DNA of 64,000 nucleotides from Chloroflexota bacterium (lineage in GTDB: Bacteria; Chloroflexota; Anaerolineae; Aggregatilineales; Phototrophicaceae): contig WTGO01000094.1 of the NCBI GenBank assembly GCA_011523515.1, positions 55,185 to 119,184 on the forward strand, read 5' to 3'. Below, one piece after another: positions 1-6,764 of the stretch. The stretch's first letter is position 1; every line of letters starts with the position of its first letter. Both the position numbers and the translations under genes were made by a program. The notes under the pieces were generated by a model that was not told where the DNA came from, did not search any database, and worked only from the letters and a program-made list of their open reading frames with translations.

Positions 1-2
1 TT

Positions 3-365
3 CCTTATCTCAGCTTCAGCAAGCTGCGCGAATACGTATGCCGCAGCCGAATCAACCTTTGCATCACCCGCGGCGCGCACGCCAGCGTTTACGCCTCGTC
101 TTCGTCGCGGCCCTTTGAGCTGGCCGCCATGGGCGCCTGCATCGTGGCCAATCCCTATCAAGGCATCGCGGAATGGTTTGAGCCGGATAAAGAAGTGATC
201 GTCGTTCAGTCGGCCGCCGAGGCGATCGACCGCTACCAATTCTTGCTGGCCAACGAACGCGAACGGACGGCGATCGGCCAAGCGGCCCGCGAGCGTGTAC
301 TGAAGCAGCATACCTTTCGCCATCGCGCCGGCGAACTGATCCGGATCATCAAGCAGTTTCTGTAA
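3..365 (+). CDS. glycosyltransferase C-terminus, CgeB-like (partial)
   Basis: Only the C-terminal part is in the window; the frame is open from the left edge, so the start lies outside. The motif RPFELAAMGACIV followed by an Asn-Pro-Tyr-x-Gly-Ile-x-x-Trp-Phe segment matches the sugar-nucleotide-binding end of CgeB/spore-maturation-type glycosyltransferases (Glyco_trans_1_2), where an acidic residue after the Arg-Pro-Phe contacts the donor. The end (a helical RERVLKQHTFRHRA tail) is typical of GT-B enzymes. It is probably cytoplasmic and transfers a sugar to a surface glycan, but the acceptor cannot be read. The next gene starts 48 bases downstream with its own ribosome binding site. Confidence 0.7.
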   Translation, partial: PYLSFSKLREYVCRSRINLCITRGAHASVYASSSSRPFELAAMGACIVANPYQGIAEWFEPDKEVIVVQSAAEAIDRYQFLLANERERTAIGQAARERVLKQHTFRHRAGELIRIIKQFL

Positions 366-413
366 GCGCGGCGGCAAGTTTGCACAGCCCGACATCAAAG
401 AGGAGTAGAAATC

Positions 414-1244
414 ATGCCCGTTGATTTCGCCAAAGCGCGTGACTTCGTCTATATTTCCGGCACGCTGTTCGAGCGCGCGTTATTCGCCTGGCTGTTCGAA
501 GGCGGCAGCCTGAAGCGGCTGCATCAAGTCATCCGCTGCTACAAGAATAGCGACAATGGCTTTGGTCACGGCCTGGAGCATGACCTCAAGGCGCCCGAAT
601 CCAATCCCCTGGCGCTCGAGTATTTGCTGAGTGTGATGAAGCACACGGACATGCCTGCCGGCGCAGTGCTGGATGGGACGGCGGATTGGGTCGAAAGCCA
701 GATGAATGACGATGGCAGCCTGCGCAATCCGCCCACGACGCGCGATTATCCGCTCGCGCCCTGGTGGCAGGAGCCGGGCGGCCAGACCATGCCCGATTCG
801 ATCGTCGCCAATCTCATCCGACTGGATTGCGCGACGCCGTCTCTGGTCGAAAAGACCAAGCGCTGGGCGCTGGCTCATCATACGCCGGCATCAATTCTCG
901 CGAATGAATGGCTCTTCATGGCTTATCACGCTTTTGACTTTTTCTTCGCCATCGATGACTTCCCGGATTTGCAGGATTATCGCCAGGCGACGATAGACAA
1001 TGTCGTCGCTTGCGCCTTGGCCGCGCCCGACAACCAGGTCGACTCGCTGTTCGCTTTTGCCCCGAATCCGGAGTCGCTTGTCGCGCAGGCGCTGCCCGCC
1101 GGCTTCACCGACCGCTGTCTGGATCTGCTGGCGGCGGGGCAGCAAGAGCAGGGGCACTGGCGCGACCAGCATGATTTGCCGCAGTGGTTTCCCATGACTA
1201 CGATCAATGCGCTGCTGGCGCTGCGCCGGTATGGTAGATTGTAG
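414..1244 (+). CDS. conserved hypothetical protein, alpha/alpha-toroid-like
   Basis: A 276-residue soluble protein with no signal peptide or membrane segment. It starts at an ATG preceded by AGGAGTAG at good spacing. It contains a motif NGFGHGLEHDL near residues 47-57, then repeated helix pairs and a segment DDGSLRNPP. These resemble the helical hairpins of alpha/alpha-barrel proteins such as squalene cyclases, prenyltransferases and glycosidase-like toroids. I recognise the pattern as a conserved family without a known reaction. No catalytic residues can be named with confidence. It lies on the same strand as the selenoprotein genes, about 220 bases before the next gene. Confidence 0.6.
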   Translation: MPVDFAKARDFVYISGTLFERALFAWLFEGGSLKRLHQVIRCYKNSDNGFGHGLEHDLKAPESNPLALEYLLSVMKHTDMPAGAVLDGTADWVESQMNDDGSLRNPPTTRDYPLAPWWQEPGGQTMPDSIVANLIRLDCATPSLVEKTKRWALAHHTPASILANEWLFMAYHAFDFFFAIDDFPDLQDYRQATIDNVVACALAAPDNQVDSLFAFAPNPESLVAQALPAGFTDRCLDLLAAGQQEQGHWRDQHDLPQWFPMTTINALLALRRYGRL

Positions 1245-1374
1245 GCCGGCGGAGCAAGCTGGCGCACTGTGCTATACTCGCTCCGCAGAAGACCGGTGCG
1301 CAAGTAGTTCCAACAAAGTAATGAGAATCGCAGCAGGTAAGAAAGAAACTGCCAAAATAATCGTATGATTGTAG

Positions 1375-1394
1375 GGGCGAGCCTTGGCTCGCCC
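1375..1394. repeat. perfect 9-bp inverted repeat with TT loop
   Basis: GGGCGAGCC, then TT, then GGCTCGCCC form an uninterrupted palindrome preceded by TGTAGG. This looks like the short GC-rich palindromic elements found scattered between genes in many bacterial genomes. It sits in the gap between two co-directional genes. No T-tract follows, so a simple terminator is unlikely. Confidence 0.6.
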
Positions 1395-1464
1395 ACTCTT
1401 GAATAGACTTCCATTAAATTTTCGCACGATTAACTTGGTTCTACTCAAGTCTGGAGTCCACGCA

Positions 1465-2280
1465 TTGGCCATCGACAGCATGATCGAATTCGATTGCGCG
1501 CCCAAGCGCGAGCTGCGAGCCGCTGGAATATTGGAACGGCTTAAGGAACGGCAGCGCGCGCGGGAGGTCATCGAGTGGTTTCGCGCCGCTGGCGATGATC
1601 GGCCGCCGGCGCAGATGGGTTTTGAATTCAGCCAGAGTACGCCCAGCGACGGCGGCGACAAGCAGCTCATCGTCGTGCAGGACTTGCTTGATCATGCGGC
1701 CGACCTGGATGATCATGCCGAGCACTGTTTGACTTGCCCAGCCAACCGCACGGGCCGCCCGTACGGCTGCGCCGGCTTCATCCAATACCCCATCACGGCG
1801 CTGGCCGAAACCTGGCTGCTGGATCGGCTGCCGGCGCCGGACGAACCGCTGGTCTGGCTGCTCTTGCGGCAGGGCATTCAAAAGCTGGGCTACGACGGCG
1901 CCTCGGTCAGGGCGCTGCGTGCTGCCGATCGCGCGGCTGAGGGGCCGAAGTATTTCGAATTGCCCGACGCGCCCCAACGCCGACTCGGCGAGCTGCGCGT
2001 CAACGCCGATCAGCTGCTGGAGATGATATTCGGCGTTGGCGAGCGCATCATACCTAATCACGCCGGCATATTGCTGCTCTTTGTTCATGCGATCGAGCGC
2101 GACCTGGAAGCCAAAGAAATCCAGGACATCTCGTCTTCAGCGCCGATGTCGCGCGAACGCTATAATTTCGAAATGACGGAACCGGCCGCGAGCGACCAAT
2201 GCATTCGCGAATTTGTCGCTTTCTTCCATGCCCTGTACAGCGCGTGGAAGCTTGATGTGCCACTATTCGTCGACGCTTAG
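1465..2280 (+). CDS. uncharacterised protein with CxxC-x9-C cluster
   Basis: I place the start at TTG 1465, which has GGAG eight bases upstream; an ATG at 1480 is the alternative. The open frame runs further upstream through the palindrome, but that part looks non-coding. The product is about 271 residues, soluble and largely helical. A cysteine group HCLTCPANRTGRPYGC near residues 90-105 could bind metal or act in redox chemistry. I do not recognise the family. Its stop is only 13 bases before the GTG start of the AhpD-like selenoprotein, which carries its own Shine-Dalgarno, so the two are probably co-transcribed. A linked role is inference from position only. Confidence 0.6.
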   Translation: MAIDSMIEFDCAPKRELRAAGILERLKERQRAREVIEWFRAAGDDRPPAQMGFEFSQSTPSDGGDKQLIVVQDLLDHAADLDDHAEHCLTCPANRTGRPYGCAGFIQYPITALAETWLLDRLPAPDEPLVWLLLRQGIQKLGYDGASVRALRAADRAAEGPKYFELPDAPQRRLGELRVNADQLLEMIFGVGERIIPNHAGILLLFVHAIERDLEAKEIQDISSSAPMSRERYNFEMTEPAASDQCIREFVAFFHALYSAWKLDVPLFVDA

Positions 2281-2293
2281 AAGGATTCCTTAC

Positions 2294-2896
2294 GTGCAAT
2301 CGAACGACCCGGCCAAGCGGCCCACAGCCTGGATCGAAACTATACGCGAGGATCAGGCGACGGGCGCGTTGCAGCGGGCATATCGCCGCGCTGCCGACCC
2401 CAAGACGGGCCTGGTCGACCACATTATGAAGATCCACAGCCTCAACCCGGCCTCATTGCTTGATCACCAACACCTCTACAAGACCTTGATGTATGGCGAT
2501 TCGCCGCTGTCCCGCGCTCAGCGGGAGATGATCGGCGTGGTGGTCTCGGCGATTAACCGTTGCGAGTACTGACTGCGGCATCACGCCCGCAACCTCCGTC
2601 AGTTGACCGGAGATCAGGATCTAACCGCTTGCATAGAAGCAGACTATAGGAGCGCAGATCTGACGCCCGCGGACCGGGCGATGCTGGATTACGCCGCCAA
2701 GTTGACGCGCGCGCCTTGGGATATGACTGAGGGGGATATTGCCAGCCTACGGAACCGAGCATTCAGCGACCGCGCCATCCTCGATATCGCGCAGGTGGTC
2801 GCTTATTACGCCTATGTCAACCGCATCGCTGACGGCTTGGGAGTTTCGCTGGAGCAGTACTGGTCGGAGGGAAAAGAGGACTGCGAGCAGGATTAG
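2294..2896 (+). CDS. AhpD-like peroxidase-related selenoprotein (in-frame UGA = Sec93)
   Basis: A carboxymuconolactone decarboxylase/AhpD-fold protein of about 200 residues. The start GTG 2294 has AGAAGGA eight bases upstream. The frame is interrupted once, by TGA at 2570-2572, exactly where the family has its second active-site cysteine: the residues read Asn-Arg-Cys-Glu-Tyr-UGA-Leu-Arg-His-His. Downstream the same frame continues with normal family sequence (LTPADRAMLDYAAKLT, then a Tyr-Tyr-Ala-Tyr-Val-Asn-Arg segment) to TAG. Glu78, Cys90, Sec93 and His97 match the spacing of the Glu-Cys-Cys-His proton relay of mycobacterial AhpD, placing Sec at the peroxidatic position. A SECIS-like hairpin follows. 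The likely role is thiol-dependent reduction of a peroxide; substrate and electron donor are unknown. A nonsense mutation is the alternative, but the position and hairpin argue against it. Confidence 0.87.
2594..2612 (+). promoter_or_regulatory. candidate bacterial SECIS element
   Basis: CTCCG (2594-2598) pairs with CGGAG (2608-2612). With one bulged C (2607), TC/GA pairs then close the tetraloop AGTT at 2601-2604. The loop begins 28 bases after the UGA and has G at its second position. Both properties fit the known bacterial SECIS pattern (loop G in the first two positions, loop roughly 16-37 bases after UGA). It lies inside the coding sequence, as bacterial SECIS elements do. Confidence 0.7.
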
Positions 2897-3024
2897 GCGC
2901 CGCGGGTCGCCAGCGCCAGTAAAACCAGCACCGTCAAGATGACAGCGATCGCCGCCACGGCATAGAATTTGCCGAACAACTTGCGCGCGTCCGAACCCTC
3001 TTTGAAAATTTCAGACAGTTTCAT
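2893..3024 (-). CDS. small single-pass membrane protein, 43 residues
   Basis: The N-terminus is charged (MKLSEIFKEGSDARK), followed by one clear hydrophobic helix at about residues 20-39 and a short Arg-containing tail. The ATG at 3024 has GAGG about nine bases upstream. An ATG at 3063 would add 13 residues. The stop codon overlaps the stop of the AhpD-like gene on the opposite strand. It lies between the two selenoprotein genes, divergent from the thioredoxin-fold gene. Function unknown; hydrophobicity pattern and start site support a real small protein. Confidence 0.5.
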   Translation of the reverse strand: MKLSEIFKEGSDARKLFGKFYAVAAIAVILTVLVLLALATRGA

Positions 3025-3131
3025 AATGTCTGCCTCGTAGACGCTGCCCGCAAAAGTAGCCATAGGATAAATCGATTCGGGCGCCTTGCCAACTGGATGC
3101 GAATCGCTCCGGTAGACGTTACAATGGTCGC

Positions 3132-4601
3132 ATGCAAGTAGCAAAACAAGACAAAGAATCTATGATTCCCAATAATTTCACCGGCTTTATCGCTGTGGTC
3201 AAGCGGGACTGCGCCACTTGCCGGTTGATCGAAAGCGCCTTGGCCGATATGGGCGGCGCGCTCGATCTACTGGTGTATTCGCAGGACGATCCCCATTTCC
3301 CAGCCGGTGTCGCCGAGCTCGAAGACGATGGCGAGCTTGAATTCTCCTACCGTCACGAAATCGAAATCGTTCCAACTCTGCTGCGCATGGATGCCGGCCA
3401 GGAAATGCAACGCCTGGTTGGCTGGCAGCGGGAAGATTGGCGCCGGCTTACAGCCATGCCCGCGCTCGGCGCAGACCTACCGGTCTTCAGCCCTGGCTGC
3501 GGCTCAAAGTCGGCCGATCCCGGCATGCCGGAGCGATTGGCCTATAAGTTCGGCGACAGCCCCTTAAGCGCGCGCCGAATCGAAGTGGCGACGCAGCAAG
3601 ACGAATACGAATTGGCCTTTGAGCGCGGCTGGTCGGACGGCCTGCCGGTGGCGCCGCCGACCGAAGCGCGCGTGCTGCGCATGCTGGCGGGGACCACGCG
3701 CTCGCCCTCGGACCTGGTGGGGATTATTCCGCCCGACAATGCGCCCTGCACGGTCGAGAAAGTCGCTATCAACGCCGTGATGGCGGGCTGCAAGCCTGAG
3801 TATTTGCCGGTCGTGCTGGCTGCGGTGGAGGCGGCTTGTCGCGACGAATTCTGCATGCACGGCGTCTTGGCCACCACCTATTTCGCCGCGCCCATCCTCA
3901 TCGTGAATGGCCCCATCCGCGAGCGGATCGGCATGAACGCTAGCCATAATGTTCTGGGCCAGGGCAATCGCGCCAATTCGACCATCGGCCGAGCGCTGCA
4001 GCTGGTGATTCGCAATGTCGGCGGCGGACGGCCGGGCGGCGTCGATCGCGCCACGTTGGGACAGCCGGGCAAGATCGGCTTTAGCTTTGCCGAACGCGAG
4101 CATGATTCATACTGGGAATCGCTGGCGGTGGAGCGGGGCTTCGCGCCTGAGGAGTCAACCGTGACGCTTTTCGCGGGCGGCGGCGTCCATCCCATTGGCG
4201 ACCAGGTTTCCCGCGAGCCCGAGTCGCTGACGCGCAGCCTGGCGCTGTCTCTGCGTACGGTCCACCACGCAAAGGACTACGGCGGCGCCGATGCGCTGCT
4301 GATCATTTCGCCCGAGCATATGCGCGTTTTTCGCCAGGCCGGATGGAGCAAAGCGCGCTTCCGCCGTGAGCTGGAGAGACAAACGACGGTTGAAGGACGC
4401 GCGGTAATGCGTGGCGCCGATGATGTCGCTGTCGGTATGCCGGAGCGCCTGGCTCACAAGCGCCTGCGCAAATTCAGACCGGGCGGTCTGCTGATCGTGC
4501 ATGCCGGTGGCGGCGCTGGCATGTGGTCGGCGGTCATCACCGGCTGGGCCGCTAACGGGCCGCGGGGCAGCATCCCGGTTACGGTCGCCATCCAATCATG
4601 A
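3132..4601 (+). CDS. thioredoxin-fold protein with large uncharacterised C-terminal domain
   Basis: A protein of 489 residues from ATG 3132, or 479 from ATG 3162 (Met-Ile-Pro). The N-terminal ~110 residues look like a thioredoxin fold: a beta strand leads into KRDCATCRLIE, a CxxC at the start of a helix, followed by an Ile-Val-Pro-Thr segment that corresponds to the thioredoxin cis-proline. The remaining ~370 residues form a distinct domain with conserved-looking segments GWSDGLPVAPPTE, CTVEKVAINAVMAGC and NVGGGRPGGVDRATLG. I do not recognise its chemistry. There is no signal peptide. It ends 22 bases before the UGSC selenoprotein, which has a strong AGGAGG site, so the two form an operon. 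I infer that it could be the reductase or catalytic partner of the selenoprotein. Confidence 0.7.
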   Translation: MQVAKQDKESMIPNNFTGFIAVVKRDCATCRLIESALADMGGALDLLVYSQDDPHFPAGVAELEDDGELEFSYRHEIEIVPTLLRMDAGQEMQRLVGWQREDWRRLTAMPALGADLPVFSPGCGSKSADPGMPERLAYKFGDSPLSARRIEVATQQDEYELAFERGWSDGLPVAPPTEARVLRMLAGTTRSPSDLVGIIPPDNAPCTVEKVAINAVMAGCKPEYLPVVLAAVEAACRDEFCMHGVLATTYFAAPILIVNGPIRERIGMNASHNVLGQGNRANSTIGRALQLVIRNVGGGRPGGVDRATLGQPGKIGFSFAEREHDSYWESLAVERGFAPEESTVTLFAGGGVHPIGDQVSREPESLTRSLALSLRTVHHAKDYGGADALLIISPEHMRVFRQAGWSKARFRRELERQTTVEGRAVMRGADDVAVGMPERLAHKRLRKFRPGGLLIVHAGGGAGMWSAVITGWAANGPRGSIPVTVAIQS

Positions 4602-4623
4602 ATTTACATAGTAGGAGGTAGAT

Positions 4624-5139
4624 ATGATGAAATTGCTCGACCCGACCAGCGAACGCCAGCCCGCAAGGCGCGAGACCTTGCCGCGCCCCAAGTCGCTGGC
4701 TGACAAGCGCGTCGCCTTGCTCGACATCTCAAAGCCGCGCGGTGATATCTTCCTCAGCCGCGTGGAGCAGCATTTGCGGAGTCTGGGCATTGACACGCAG
4801 CGCTATCAGAAGCCGACTTTTGCGCGCGTCGCGCCGGTTGATCTCAAGCACCAAATCGTCAGCGAATGCGATCTCGTGATCGAGGCTTTAGCCGATTGAG
4901 GCTCCTGCACGTCGTGCAGTGTGCATGACATCACGGACCTCGAATCCCGCGGGATTCCCGGCATGTTTGTGGCAACAAGCGAATTTGTGGATGCGGCGGC
5001 GGCGCAGGGCCAGGCCCTGGGTTTCGAGCCGGCCGCTTGCTACGTGCAGCACCCAATACAAGACCGCAGCGATGCTGAGATTCAGGCTTTGGCTGATGCC
5101 GCCTTTGAGGGGATTATGGCGACCCTGGTGGCGCCGTAG
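4624..5139 (+). CDS. UGSC-family selenoprotein (in-frame UGA = Sec92)
   Basis: The ATG 4624 follows AGGAGG at ideal spacing. After 91 residues the frame meets TGA at 4897-4899, in the context Ala-Asp-UGA-Gly-Ser-Cys-Thr-Ser-Cys-Ser-Val-His-Asp. This is the signature of the UGSC (seleno)protein family and resembles the Sec-x-x-Cys-x-x-Cys motif of glycine reductase selenoprotein B. The same frame continues for about 80 residues (GIPGMFVATSEFVDAAAAQG and on) to TAG 5139, giving about 171 residues. A SECIS-like hairpin lies at the right distance. UGSC proteins are known to occur with Sec or Cys at this site; their reaction is not firmly established, and a reductive cleavage like that of GrdB is only a suggestion. 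It is cytoplasmic and in an operon with the thioredoxin-fold gene. Confidence 0.88.
4911..4929 (+). promoter_or_regulatory. candidate bacterial SECIS element
   Basis: Eight base pairs (4911-4918 with 4922-4929, one G-U) close the triloop GTG at 4919-4921. The loop starts 19 bases after the UGA and begins with G-U, matching the bacterial SECIS pattern. A competing hairpin (4905-4919, loop GTC) has its loop only 11 bases from the UGA and fits less well. Confidence 0.7.
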
Positions 5140-5148
5140 CGCATGCGC

Positions 5149-6396
5149 TTAGGCGTATCGGCTGATCACTACAGCTGTATTGTGGCCGCCAAAGCCAAAT
5201 GAATTGCTGAGCACATGTTCCAGCGGCCGCGCCACGCCGATATTGGGTGTGTAGTCGAGGTCGCAATCCGGATCCGGCGTCTCGAGGTTGATTGTCGGCG
5301 GGATGAAATTGTCTTGCAGCGCTTTCACCGAGAAGATCGCTTCAGCCGCCGCGGTCGCGCCCAGAATATGTCCGGTCATTGACTTGGTTGAACTGATGGG
5401 AATGTTATAGGCGTCTTCGGCCAGCGCCTGTTTGATGGCGAGCGTCTCGCTCTTGTCGTTAAGCTGCGTACCGGTGCCGTGCGCGTTGATGTAGCTGATG
5501 TCTTTGGCGCCGATGCCGGCTTCGCGCAAGGCGCGCCGCATGGCCTCCGCCGCGTCAACGCCATCCGGGTTGGGCGCGGTCACATGAAAAGCATCGGACG
5601 TGTGACCATAGCCGGTTAGCTCGGCGTGAATCCGTACACCGCGCTCCAGCGCATGATCCAGGTCTTCCAGTACGAGCAGGGCAGCGCCCTCGGCCGCGAC
5701 GAAGCCATCGCGCGTCACGTCAAAGGGACGGGCGGCCTTTTCCGGTACATCTTCGGTGTTCGTCAGCACTTTCATATTGTTGAAGCCGCTGATGACCATG
5801 GGCATGATACAAGCTTCGCTGCCGCCGGCGACCATGACCGTGGCCCGGCCCATTCGAATGAGGTCGGCCGCATCGCCCAGCGAATTGTTGCTGGTGGCGC
5901 AGGCGGCGGTGATATTGTAGTTAGGTCCCTTGAGCCCAAAATGCATCGACACGCGCGAGCTGATGCCGTCGTGGAGCAGGGCCGGTACAATGACCGGGCT
6001 GACGCCGCGATGTCCCTTGGCTTCGAATCCCTGCAGCGCTTGCACCACTGTAACGATGCCGCCGATGCCGGAGCCGACAACCACGCCCACATCGTATTTG
6101 TTTTCATCGGTGATGACGATGTTCGCGTCATTGAGCGCTTCTTCGGCGGCGACCAGCGCCAACATCTGCGCGCGATCCATGCGTCGCATTTCGCGCCGAC
6201 CGAATCTACCCACCAGGTCAATGTCCTTGACCTCACCGGCGACGCGATTCTCGACCAAGTCGGCGTCGAAAAGGCTGATCCAGTCGATGCCGGATTCGCC
6301 CGCGCGGATGTTCGCCCAGGAGTCATTCACATTGTTGCCCACCGGGCAGACCAATCCCATGCCTGTGATGACTACGCGTTTATCCGCCATTATCAA
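5149..6396 (-). CDS. fabF: beta-ketoacyl-ACP synthase II
   Basis: A 415-residue KAS II, the usual length. It condenses malonyl-ACP with the growing acyl-ACP in fatty acid elongation. The start reads VVITGMGLVCPVGNN. The active-site cysteine is in TAACATSNNSLGDAA, and the two catalytic histidines are in NAHGTGTQLND and in SMTGHILGATAAAE. The C-terminal NSFGFGGHN loop is intact. It stands convergent to the UGSC gene with nine bases between stops, so no separate terminator fits there. No other fab or acpP gene is adjacent. The assignment is secure; the FabF versus FabB class rests on the motif pattern and length. Confidence 0.95.
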   Translation of the reverse strand: MIMADKRVVITGMGLVCPVGNNVNDSWANIRAGESGIDWISLFDADLVENRVAGEVKDIDLVGRFGRREMRRMDRAQMLALVAAEEALNDANIVITDENKYDVGVVVGSGIGGIVTVVQALQGFEAKGHRGVSPVIVPALLHDGISSRVSMHFGLKGPNYNITAACATSNNSLGDAADLIRMGRATVMVAGGSEACIMPMVISGFNNMKVLTNTEDVPEKAARPFDVTRDGFVAAEGAALLVLEDLDHALERGVRIHAELTGYGHTSDAFHVTAPNPDGVDAAEAMRRALREAGIGAKDISYINAHGTGTQLNDKSETLAIKQALAEDAYNIPISSTKSMTGHILGATAAAEAIFSVKALQDNFIPPTINLETPDPDCDLDYTPNIGVARPLEHVLSNSFGFGGHNTAVVISRYA

Positions 6397-6474
6397 TCTG
6401 TCCCGCTCGTCTCGTCCCGTATCAGATGCGCGCCGCGTATAAGCAGAGACTATTATACCCCTCGCGTCTAAAGA

Positions 6475-6750
6475 TTAGAATTGTTCTTCCGGCGCGGCCG
6501 GCTGCGTGGTTAATTCGTCAAGGAGCGCCTGCTTGATTTCCGGCGGCAGAGCATACCAAGGCAGGCCCAGTAGCGCGCCTTGCAGCGCCCACAACATAGT
6601 CATGCTTACCGTGTGGCGCGCGCGCAGACGCCGGAATACTTCGGCCGCTCCAAGCGCCTCAAGCTGTGCCCGCGATGTAATGTCAACATCAATTAGCTTG
6701 GCGGCGGATTTCGGGCCGATATTCTTGAGTTTGACCAAATCGCTGCGCAT
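6475..6750 (-). CDS. TfoX C-terminal-domain protein
   Basis: A 91-residue stand-alone protein. KLKNIGPKSAAKLIDVDI and the later residues RAQLEALGAAEVFRRLRA match the helix-hairpin-helix-like TfoX C-terminal domain (PF04994). Such single-domain proteins are common and have no firm function; in gamma-proteobacteria the full TfoX/Sxy regulates competence, but that role should not be transferred here. It lies 14 bases downstream of the M16 peptidase pair on the same strand, so it may be transcribed with it. Confidence 0.8.
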   Translation of the reverse strand: MRSDLVKLKNIGPKSAAKLIDVDITSRAQLEALGAAEVFRRLRARHTVSMTMLWALQGALLGLPWYALPPEIKQALLDELTTQPAAPEEQF

Positions 6751-6764
6751 GGAGAGTCGCCAGG

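Noticed and set aside
1272..1670. 132-residue minus-strand frame across the palindrome
   Set aside because: No family features and antisense to the 1465 gene; the reading through an inverted repeat is coincidental.
2213..2572. Stand-alone 119-residue protein ending at TGA 2572
   Set aside because: It is the first part of the AhpD-like selenoprotein with an over-extended start; the stop codon is the Sec UGA, and the GTG at 2294 has the ribosome site.
4905..4919. Perfect 6-bp hairpin right after the UGSC UGA as the SECIS
   Set aside because: Its loop is only 11 bases from the UGA, closer than usual; the overlapping 4911-4929 hairpin fits the spacing and loop rule better.
4921..5139. Separate 72-residue protein after the UGSC stop
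   Set aside because: It is the continuation of the UGSC protein after the Sec codon; it has no ribosome site of its own.
5626..6471. 281-residue plus-strand frame
   Set aside because: It is antisense to fabF, which has all catalytic motifs.
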